Source: Acanthamoeba lenticulata (taxonomy: Eukaryota > Discosea > Longamoebia > Acanthamoebidae). Taken from it: 64,000 nt of DNA. The stretch spans positions 21,344 to 85,343 of the forward strand of contig NAVB01001151.1 in the NCBI GenBank assembly GCA_002179805.1. Direction: 5' to 3'. Of this stretch, positions 11,548 through 20,788 are shown one piece after another. Made by a program: the position numbers and the translations under genes. Within the stretch, counting starts at the first letter, position 1, and every line of letters starts with the position of its first letter. The notes below the pieces were generated by a model. It did not search any database, was not told the origin of the DNA, and saw only the letters and a list, made by a program, of their open reading frames with translations.

Positions 11548-14500
11548 TCATGATCGTTCGGGCTGGGGAGACATGGCGAAGCTGTCCAAGCCAGTGAAGA
11601 GGTCGTTGGGGATGGTCTGGATGTTCTGGGAGAGGAGCCGGCTGTTGAAGAGGGCGCTTGTCAATGGCGGCTGCTCCGGGTCCTTCTTCCCCTCCTCTTC
11701 CTTTTTCTTCTTGTTCCTGCGGCGACGCAACGCGAGCAAGGCCGCGCCAAAGATGCAGCAGCAGCAGGCCAGCAGCGCCAAGGCCACGGGGATGCCCGCC
11801 CCCGCCGCGATCACGATCGTACTCCCGCTTGACGTCGCTGTTACCACGCCCAAGAACATGCACATGAGCGACTTGTGCAACAGAAGGAAAAGAAAAGAAC
11901 GAGAGTAAGAGAGAAAGAGACAACGACGTACCAGCGCTTGCGACGATCAAGCCCGGCGTGGGCGAGGTGGTGCGCGTGGGTGATGGAGACCTTGAGCGCG
12001 AGGGGGAAAGCGAAGGCGTGATTGACGGCGAGGCCGAGCGCGAGGGCGTTCGTGTTGGGCTGACCGACCGCGTGGGCGTGCTCGAAGGCGAGACGGACGG
12101 CGAGGGCGTGCCGGTGGGCGACTGCGAGCTCGTGGGCGACCTGGTGGCCGACGATGACGGAGTCGTGGTCGACGTCGTGGTGGCAGTCGCCGATGGCGTG
12201 ACTGTTGGCGAAGTGCTCGGAGAGGACGACGGCGAGTTGGTGGGCGACATCGTGGGCGAGGGCGTCGTGGACGGCGAGCTGGTCGGCGAATTGGTGCTCG
12301 AGGATGAGGGCGAGGGCGTTGACGTCGTGGTCGGCGTCACCGACGGCGAGTTGGAGGGCGAATTCGTTGGGGAAAAGGACGGCGTCTGCGTGGGCGAGAA
12401 GGTCGGGGACGATGTTGACGACGGCGACTGCGTGGGCGAAGCCGTGGGGGACTGGGAAGGCGACGGTGTTGGTGTTGACGTCGGCGTCGACGAGCAGCTG
12501 GGCGAGGGCGAGGCTGTGGGCGAGACCGTGGAAGACGGCGAAGGCGTGCTCGTCGGCGTCACCGTCGGCGTGACGGACGAGCTGGGCGAAGGGGTTCGTG
12601 TGGCAGAGGGCGTGGGCGTCGAGGTGGGCGAACGAGAAGGCGACTGGGTGACCGACGGCGAGGACGACGATGACGGACTGGGTGATCGCGTTGGCGTGGG
12701 TGTTGAGGTGCTGGTCGGTGAGGGAGACATCGACGATGAAGGCGATGGCGTTGGCGACGGTGTCGTGGTTGAAGACGAGGATGGGGAGCTCGTTGGCGAC
12801 TGAGAAGGTGACGACGTCGGCGTCGGCGTTGGCGAGGCGGAGGCGCTAATCGATGGTGAAGGTGTGAGCGAGACCGAAGTCGTGGGCGAGGGCGTGGTGG
12901 TCGGCGTCGAGGTCGACGTCGATGAAGGCGATGATGTTGGCGATGCCGTCGAAGAAGGCGACGTCGTTGGGGTGACAGTCGACGTTGGGCTGGACGACGT
13001 CGACGGCGAGACCGAAGGCGTCGAGGTGGGAGATGGCGTGGGCGTCGAGGTAGGCGAACTAGAAGGCGACTGCGTGGTCGATGGCGTGGGCGACGACGTT
13101 GGAGACTGCGTCGAAGACGGCGATGCCGTCGGTGTGACGGTCGGCGTTGGGCTGAAGGAGGCAGAAGGCGATGCGGTGGGCGATGGCGTCGGCGTCAGGC
13201 TCGGAGGGGCCGAGACCGAGGGTGTAACAGAAGAGGACGGATTCGGGCTACTCGGCGGGGACATCGAGACGCTCACGGTCGGTGAAGCGGACAAGCTCGC
13301 TGATGTTGAGGGCGTGGGAGAGAAGGAGGACGTGGTGGAAGGCGTCGCCGTCGAAGTGGGCGACGAGGTGGGCGACGGACTCGGTGTCCGGCTCGACGTG
13401 GCCGAAGGGGAAGTCGACGGCGTCGGCGTCCGGCTTGCCGTCACCGACAGCGTCGGTGACCTCGTCGGCGAGTTGGACGGCGTCGGCGATGGCGTCGGCG
13501 TGACCGACGGCGTGACGGACGGTGTAGGAGAGTTGGTCGGCGTGATCGACGGTGTGGGCGTGGGCGACGGAGGCACGTAGCACTGATTGACCGAGTAGCG
13601 CGTGGACAACACGGTGTTGTCGGAGCCGCCTGTCGTTTCCGCCACACATGAGCATCATCGAGGAATCGTCAAAGGACACACACACACGCAAGGCCGGATC
13701 TCGTACTGGTGTCGGTGATGTTGGCCAGCGCGTAGTAGCTCACGAGGTAGATGTTGCTCGAGATGACCGTCTTCCGCTCGGGAGGCGAGAAGTAGAGGAG
13801 GTACGCAAACTGGACCGACGTGTCTGTGGCGGTGAAGCTGGTGATGTAGATCTGGAACCAGGTGTCCATGACTTCCGCCATCCGGGTCATCAGTTGGTTG
13901 TACAGCTGCCCCGTCCCCCACAAGCGTGAGCGGCCCACACAAGATCCATTTCTTCGAAGAGGGACGACGTACATCGTTTTGCGTGCCGAGGCTGCCGAAC
14001 GGGACGTCGGTGTCGTACACTGCGGAAAAGCTCTGCAGGCACTGGCCGTCGACCAGCGGCGTCGTCGAAGGGGTGGAAGAGATCGAAGGCGTGGGCGAGG
14101 ACGTGACCGACGGCGAGGGCGAAACGGTCGGTGTCGTGGTCGGCGTGACGGAGCTCGTGGGCGACTGCGTCGGGCTCGTGGTCGCCGATGGCGAAGGCGT
14201 CGCCGAGGAGCTCGGCGTGATCGACGGCGTGCGCGTGCTCGTGGGCGACGTCGACGGTGTCGGGGTCGAGGTCCGCGAAACCGACGGCGTGACCGAGATC
14301 GAGGGTGTGATGGAGGACGTGGGCGACACGGTAGGCGTCTGCGAGGGCGTAGGCGAAGTCGTCGGCGTGTTTGTCGCCGTGATCGACGGCGTGGCCGTGA
14401 TGGAAGGCGTGACCGACGCGGACGGCGAGTTGGTCGGGCTGGTCGTCGAGGTCGGGCTGGGCGTGCGCGTGCTTGATGGCGTGGGCGTGGAGGTCGGCGA

Positions 14501-15975
14501 TGGTGTCCGCGTCGGGGAAGGCGTACGCGTGCTCGAAGGTGTCGCCGTCATTGTTGGGGTGGACGTGCGAGTCGGGGACGAGGTCGGTGTGACCGTGCGC
14601 GTGGGAGACGGGGTCACCGAGATCGTCGGCGTGATCGACGGCGTCACCGAGATCGTGGGCGTGATCGAGCGCGAGGGGCTGTTGCTCGGGGTGTTGGAGG
14701 GCGTCACGGAGATAGTCGGCGTAATCGACGGTGTCACCGAGATCGTGGGCGTTATGCTGGGCGTGACCGATATCGTCGGCGAGTTCGAAGGCGTCATCGT
14801 CGGCGTTATGGTGGGCGTGCGTGAAACCGACGTCGAGGGCGTCGAGGATCGCGTGGGCGTGGGCGTCACCGTCGGCGACGGAGATGGAGTCAGCGATGTC
14901 GACGGGGTGGGCGAGCTCGTGGGGCTCGGTGTGGGAGTCGGCGTCGAAGTGATGGACGATGAGGGAGACGGCGTCGGCGTCTGCGAGGCGGTGGGCGTTG
15001 GGGTCAATGACGCCGTGGCAGACTGCGAAGCTGACGGTGAAAGCGACGGCGTGACGGAGATGGACGGCGTTGGGGTGATGGAGGAAGACTTGGAGGCAGA
15101 CGGCGACAAGGAAACGGACGGCGACGGCGACGGCGAAAGGGAAGAGGAGGCCGAGGCCGAAGGCGAGTTGGTCGGTGAGATCGAGATGGAGGGAGAGCTC
15201 GTGGGCGTGATCGATGGCGAGGAAGATATGGTCGGTGTGGTGCTGATTGTGGGCGTGGCCGACGGCGTCCACGACGCACTCGGGGACAACGTGGGCGTTG
15301 TGCTGATCGTCGGCGTAGAAGAGCGTGAGGGGGACGGCGAAGGAGACATGCATGACGCCGAGAAAGTGGTTCTTGTTGTGATGATCCCGGCGATGGTGGC
15401 GCAGATGATGGACATGACGTCGTTGTTGATTGCGCCAATCTCTGCGTGGCTCGTGTGAGCGAGTAGAACTTTGCACCGTACACTCGAGTGACCACGTACC
15501 GATCCTCTTGGACGACGTGGAGACGTAGGCGCTGTCAAAGATCACGTAGCTGAAGTTGGCGCTTCCGGCTTGCTGGTAAAACACCAGCGCATTGTTCCAA
15601 TTGTAGCTGCACACGGCGCGAAAGAGCACCAACCCGGGGTGAGCAAGTGCATTGGGCGGAGCGGGAGCTCGAGTGAAGTGGGGAGGGGCGGGGACGAGCG
15701 TCGTACGATGGGCCGAAGAGAGCGCTGACTGAGTAACGGGCAGAGAGCAAGCTCTCCACGGTCGAGAGGGGTGTGTTGGGGATCAGATCTGTGGACGTGC
15801 ATGACGCGCCCACCGCCAAGCTGCAGTTGAGCTGCGCGTTCACCGCAGCTAGCGGCAGAGAAGAAAAAAGTCAGTTGACCATCATGGTTGGGCTTGCCAA
15901 AACTACAAAGACGGGTGTACCCGCAGTGAGCAAGCAAAGCACTGCCAACCGGACAACTGAGGCGAGCGAGGGCAT
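11548..15975 (-). CDS. Secreted/type I membrane mucin-like protein with two Pro/Ser/Thr stalks and a SEA-like domain
   Basis: The start ATG at 15975 encodes a signal peptide ([18 protein letters not shown]). A short intron (donor at 15920) leads in phase to [16 protein letters not shown]. After a small N-terminal domain (about 15840-15500), a stalk of roughly 430 residues is built of SPTPT/SVTPS-type units (about 15350-14060). A compact domain of about 110 residues follows (about 14040-13590: [50 protein letters not shown]). A second stalk of about 540 residues (13580-11960) ends in a hydrophobic helix ([20 protein letters not shown]) and a basic tail RRRRNKKKK. Family knowledge: Pro/Ser/Thr stalks of this kind are usually O-glycosylated and hold binding domains away from the membrane. 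The middle domain has SEA-like spacing; that is inference. The antisense strand carries long spurious ORFs. Confidence 0.8.
11960..13575 (-). repeat. Pro/Ser/Thr-encoding tandem repeat (membrane-proximal stalk)
   Basis: Degenerate short-period repeat, read on the minus strand as TCGCCC/ACGCCG-type codons for SPTPS, VTPT and SPS units. It is strongly strand-asymmetric: G and GT dominate the plus strand (ggcgtgggcga, gtcggcgtg). It lies within the coding sequence of the mucin-like gene and is probably length-polymorphic. Confidence 0.85.
14050..15350 (-). repeat. Pro/Ser/Thr-encoding tandem repeat (distal stalk) with 10-residue units
   Basis: Second repeat block of the mucin-like gene. It is mostly degenerate SPS/TPT units, but about 14600-14800 contains a more regular sub-array of about 30 bp per unit encoding variants of [10 protein letters not shown]. 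The near identity of these units points to recent expansion or recombination. Confidence 0.85.
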
Positions 15976-16331
15976 GGCTAGCCAGCGTCTTCTAGTGTTG
16001 GCTTCTGGGGGTAAGAGTGGGTGGTGAGGTGATGATTATTGAGGTAATGTCCTTTGGCTTAAGCTCCTGGGACAGAGCGCTATTGCATAAAAGCAACCTT
16101 GTTGCACTCAGTTGTGAGGTTACGTTGCTACGTGCATATACCTTAAGTGTACAAGTGCGTTCTTTTGGCGTTGGCTGCCATGCGACGGACATGGACACCA
16201 AAAAAACAAAATTATTTCACGGACACCAAAAAAATAAAAGAAAGGGATTGAAAATACGGACGAAGAAAAGAAGGAAAAAGCAACTGCAGCCACGTAGCCG
16301 CACATCAGCATTTGTGGAGGGGGCTCGCACC

Positions 16332-17426
16332 ATGGGTTCGGTCACCGTTGCTGACAGCTCCTTGATCATTGTGGCACGCTAATTGTATGTGATCATCACC
16401 AGGAAATCTCTTCACCAGCCTCTTCTCGCGGCTATTTGGCTGGAACAAGGACGTCCGAATCCTCATCCTTGGGCTCGATGGTGCTGGCAAGACCACCATC
16501 CTCTATCGCCTGCAGTGCGGTGAGGTGGTCTCCACGTTGCCCAGTACTTGCTCCCCCCCTCGTGCACCACCTCGTCGCCATCCTCACCGCTTTTTTTTCT
16601 GCAGCGATTGGCTTCAACATGGAGACCGTCACCTACAAGAACGTAACCTTCCAGGTGTGGGATCTCGGTGGCCAGACCTCCATCCGGTTCGTTTTGCGTA
16701 AAAGATTGAGATTCCCAGCGCCTGAGGCTGACGTGGCGCCACGCTAGACCCTATTGGCGATGCTACTATGAAAATGCGACGGCGGTGATCTACGTCGTGG
16801 ACAGCTCTGATACCGAGAGGCTGGGCATATCCAAGGATGAACTCATGGCTATGCTCAACGTGGGTTTCCCCTCCATGTCATGTCGCGCGAGCTATGCAGC
16901 CATGCTGACACGCACGCATCCCACGCCAGGAGGAAGAGCTTAAGAACGCGGCGTTGTTGGTGTTTGCCAACAAGCAGGATCTGCCGGGCTCGCTGACCGA
17001 GGCCCAAGGTGCGCCTCCTCCCCCCCCCCGACCGCCTGCTATTGCGCTTGTGTGATGATTTGAACTGGGCTGAATTCGGCCGACGCTGCGCGGTGAATTC
17101 AAGTGTCGGAGGCGTTGGGGCTCGATGCGCTCAAGCAGCGGCAATGGGCCATCTTCCGAACGTCGGCCATCAAGGGCTATGGTGCGAAGACTTATCTTCT
17201 CTTAGACGCGCGAGCTCTTTAGGCGATGAAATGATGGCTCACCACTTACCCACCTATTTCTGTGCCTTGCATCTCCACCACGCCCCTTTTCCTCAGGCCT
17301 GCACGAAGGGCTTGACTGGTGCGTTCGCCCTCAGATCTTCTTCAGTGCCTCTTGAACTTATGATGACGCGGCGTGATGGTGCGCACGACACACAGGCTGG
17401 TGAACGCAATCAGCTCCGCCAAGTAG
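16332..17426 (+). CDS. ARL1: ADP-ribosylation factor-like GTPase 1
   Basis: All exons join in phase. Exon 1 is only ATGG (16332-16335); the intron 16336-16402 then gives [15 protein letters not shown], with Gly2 available for N-myristoylation. Motifs: P-loop GLDGAGKTT, switch 1 [34 protein letters not shown] ([12 protein letters not shown]), and [15 protein letters not shown] near the C-terminus. About 180 residues, the usual ARF size. The TVTYKN and [17 protein letters not shown] segments favour ARL1 over ARF1 or SAR1. ARL1 recruits GRIP golgins and acts at the trans-Golgi (family knowledge). It is transcribed divergently from the mucin-like gene, with 356 bp between the starts. Confidence 0.92.
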
Positions 17427-17739
17427 CCGGACGCCGTGACCCGAGTTTCTCTTTTTTTTTTAATGTGCTATTCGTGGACGAGAGAGTTGAGCGGACTCGC
17501 TGGGAACTGCTATGCAGGCTCAAGGCAACAACACAACCTTTACAACACCACAACAAACCCAGTGGCTTGCCCAGCTGACGTCAGCCGCTCCCTTATTAAT
17601 GTTATTAAAGGGTTTGCGACCGTTGCTTCAGGCCCGCATTTCGGGGATCCTGCTTCTGCCTCAACCGCCGGCAAACACGAACACACACCAGCCTGGCCGG
17701 AAAGCGCGCACCAGATTTTGTTTTCAACCAGCGTAGAGA
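17427..17739. other. Intergenic, ARL1 to Lys-rich gene
   Basis: No convincing ORF. A T-run occurs at about 17452-17461. The stretch holds the 3' flank of ARL1 and the upstream region of the next gene on the same strand. Confidence 0.5.
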
Positions 17740-18495
17740 ATGAGTAGCGTAAAAGAGAAGAAGGACAAGAAGGACAAGAAGCTGAGCCAGGAGAAGCATC
17801 TGGATTTAACCAAGCTTAAGGACAAGAAGGAAAAGAAGGCCGAGAAGAAGGATTCGAAGACCAAGAAGACGCCACGGGATGAAAAGGCCCCACGCGACGG
17901 AAAGACACCACGGGAAGGTGGTGCCAAGGTTCGACCTTTCGACTGGCTTCCTTTAAATCGTTCATGCCTCTAACGGTCACTTTGTCGGTAGACCCTGAGC
18001 CCCCGTGACGTTGGGAACGGACGCAACACTTCGCCTCGTCTTCGCAGCGGGACGTCGGTACTTCCCCCCCCCCTTCGCTCTTCATTCTTCTGCCGCTTTT
18101 TCGTTCTTCGAGCTCAACGTTCTCGTGTCCGGTACCAGCCGCGACCGACGTTTGAGGTGCCCAAGGAAATGGACGACTGGGTCATCGACGTCCCCGAAAG
18201 CAAGCCGCCGGCCCAAGAGCAACAGGCCCAGGAGGACAAGGGCAAGGGCAAGGAGAAGGCCGATGACGTTGAGGTGGAGGCCAGGAAGACGATCCCTACG
18301 ATCACCAAGACGAAGTCGCCGAGGAAGAAGAAGGATGAGGGCGATGAGAGTGCCCACAAGGACGAGGAGGCGAAGGAAAAGAAGAAGCCGAAGGAAGACG
18401 AAGAGCTCAACGGCCACCAGGAGGGCGAAAGCGGCAAGAAGGAGAAGAAAGAGAAGAAGGAGAAGAAAAAGAAGAAGTCCAAGTCCGATGAGTGA
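17740..18495 (+). CDS. Lysine-rich disordered protein
   Basis: Two exons. Exon 1 (ATG 17740) reads MSSVKEKKDKKDKKLSQEK and ends GGAK before a GTTCG donor near 17928. The next exon starts near 18139 with PRPTFEVPKEMDDWVIDVP and runs to a stop at 18495. About half the residues are Lys or Glu/Asp, in runs such as KKEKKEKKEKKKKKSKSDE. There is no folded domain except perhaps the short hydrophobic DDWVIDVPE patch, which could be a binding motif. I do not recognise the family. The composition fits a nuclear or nucleolar charged protein. Confidence 0.7.
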
Positions 18496-18779
18496 CCCAA
18501 CAGACTGCGGCTCAACAAGTGACGGTGGAGGAGGGACGGCGTAAGCGTGTGAAGCAATCATCATGGGTGTCAACGCAAGAGCGAGCGGTATCTCGCGTGC
18601 TTTCTTCTTCGAGGAAGAAGAAAGCAGCAATAATAAAGCGTCTCTCCACTACTTTGTGCAACAACACATGACCCCAAGGGAAGAAGGAAGACAGTTTTGG
18701 CGAGAAGGTGGTGGTACACGCATGAAGGTACAACAAGCTGGTGAATTGCGGTGCGCGCCAAGAGCCCAGCAAACGTTGT

Positions 18780-19519
18780 TTACTTAAAGAAGGCGAGCTT
18801 GTCCTTCAGCCAGTCCTCGGTAAGCTCCTCGGTGGTCGCAACCGAGAAGAGCTGCGCAACGAGCCCGGTGAGAACAACGCCCAAAGTTGAAACTGGCCGA
18901 AACGAAAGGCTTGTCTTGAGAGGAAAGGAGAGCGAACCTTCTGGACCTGGAGCGACTCAGTGAGGATCGGCTTGGTGCTGGCGTACAAGATGTTAAGCTT
19001 GGTGTTGATGCCCTTGGGGCAGTAGAAGACGAACACCAACGGGAACGAAACGCGGCCGTCATCGTGCACCCACTTGTAGCTGCGCACGCCAACGAAGGTC
19101 AAACTTGAGCCGGGGCAAATGTCACATAATCGCTCTCGGTAAAGCGAACCTGTAGGCGATGTAGCGGGGCGCTGACTCGGGGAGCTCATCGGCGATCTCC
19201 GAGATGGAGACGTTTTCGAGAATAGTATCAACCACAACCTCGAGGGCAGTAGGGTTGATCTTCACTGTGAGGGAGTAAAAAATTAAAATAGTTCCTGATT
19301 GCTCCTGGGAAGCACATACTGATGAAGGCATTGTTCGCCTGGTTCTTGCCGGTCTTGAAGGCCTTGAACTTGGTCTTCACGTCCTCGCTGACGGTGCAAG
19401 TGGTGGTCTGGCCACCTTCTTGCTACAAAATCACATGAGCAAACACGCCCGAGTTAGGACTGAGAGCCTGGTCACAATATATAAAAGAAGCAGAATCATA
19501 CGGGCAGTTGCATGAACAT
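18780..19519 (-). CDS. GMF: Glia maturation factor homologue (ADF-H family)
   Basis: Five exons join in phase: MFMQLP, then TCTVSEDVKTKFKAFKTGK and NQANNAFIMKINPTALEVVV; SISEIADELPESAPRYIAYS; YKWVHDDGRVSFPLVFVF and LNILYASTKPILTES; LFSVATTEELTEDWLKDKLA, FFK. About 145 residues, close to the usual GMF length of about 140. The segments LPESAPRY, YKWVHDDGRVSFP and the WLKDKLAFF C-terminus are GMF hallmarks, distinguishing it from cofilin and coactosin. GMF binds Arp2/3 and debranches actin networks (family knowledge), fitting an amoeba that moves by Arp2/3-driven lamellipodia. Two of its introns use GTTCG donors. Confidence 0.92.
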
Positions 19520-19657
19520 CTTGTCTTGAGGGGATTTGAGGGCGATAACAAATGGGGCTGGTCGCGAGCCTTTCCTTCTCCTTTTCAGGTTATTGTATTT
19601 CTTTTCTTATTTGCAATATTCTTTTGATTTAATTATTTATTTTTTTTGCTTTCATCG

Positions 19658-20712
19658 ATGCAGACCAACGATGGGAGTGGGCATTCGAGCCCTTTCCGCC
19701 TGCAGATCTTGTCCGACGTGCATCTGGAGATGAGGGAAGGTCGATTCCCCGAGGTGCCTGCGACGGCACCCTACCTGGCCCTGCTGGGCGACATTGGCTA
19801 CCCGCACGTTGGCTCGGACTACCAGCGCTTCCTTCTCTCGCTGGCTGATCGGCCCGCCCCTTCCTCATCTTCACCTTCTTCAACCGACGCCGAAACAGCA
19901 CTCGCGCAAGGCTGGGCGCGCATCTTTGTGCTGGCGGGCAACCACGAGTTCTACAAGGGGCACTACGAGAAGGTGAAGCCGGTCATCGCCAGCGTGTGCG
20001 CCATGCGGCCGGATAAGCTCGTCTTTCTCGACCGCACCGCCGTCCACCTCGTACGAGCCGCTGCCCTCGGTGTCCTCTAGCACTGGACCACAAGCACTCA
20101 CACCATCATTGCGTCATCTCGTCGTTCATCATCGTCATCGTCTCGACCAGGAGAAGGAGCGCGTGTGGCTCCTGGGCTGCACGCTGTGGACGCACATCCC
20201 CGAGAGCGTACGCTCTAGTCTTGCGGTTGTAAGCCTATTGACTTTTATGAACATAACCTCGTGCACATGGGCAGGTTGGCGCAGAGGCGTCGCGGATGGT
20301 GAACGACTACTACAACATCAAGTACAACAAGACGAGGCTGAGCGTGGACGACACCAACGCGTTCCACGAGGCCGACTTGGCGTGGCTCCAGGAGCAGGTG
20401 GCCCGGCTCGCCGCTGAGGGCGGGCACGACCGCGTGGTCATTCTCACCCACCACGCGCCCACGCCCAACTCGGTCAACCCCAAGCATCATTGCCTCGACG
20501 CCTCGGCCTTCACCGACCTCGAGGCCTTCATCGTCGCACACGCGCCGCCCATCGCGGCGTGGGCCTACGGGCACACGCACTGGTGCGCGCGAACGACGAT
20601 CGGCGCGTGCCAGGTGGTGAGCAACGCCATGGGCTACCCGCGCGAGACCATCCCCGACTTTGACGTCGCCTATGCCCTCACCCTTCCCGAAGCTTCTTCC
20701 TCCTCGCCATGA
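19658..20712 (+). CDS. Calcineurin-like metallophosphoesterase
   Basis: Three exons; ATG at 19658 (MQTNDGSGHSSPFRLQ). Metal-binding motifs appear in order: SDVH, LGDIG, AGNHEFY, THHAPTP and YGHTHW, so the di-metal centre looks complete. The exon junctions VHL/EKERVWLLGCTLW and PES/VGAEASRMVNDYYN are in phase. About 285 residues. The family covers a range of phosphodiesterases and phosphatases; the TCxLW and NPKHH context resembles the single-domain proteins common in bacteria and protists. Substrate cannot be read from sequence. It is divergent from GMF (138 bp) and converges with the U-box gene. Confidence 0.85.
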
Positions 20713-20788
20713 TGAACCTCTTGTGCGGGCAAACAGGATCATCATCAAGTATTTAATCCAAACTCTTGATGTTCTTCTGTGGCTGGCT

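Noticed and set aside
13926..15458. 510-codon plus-strand frame rich in Val, Gly, Asp and Glu
   Set aside because: Exact antisense of the mucin stalk repeats; composition follows from the repeat codons and there are no start context, domain or splice signs.
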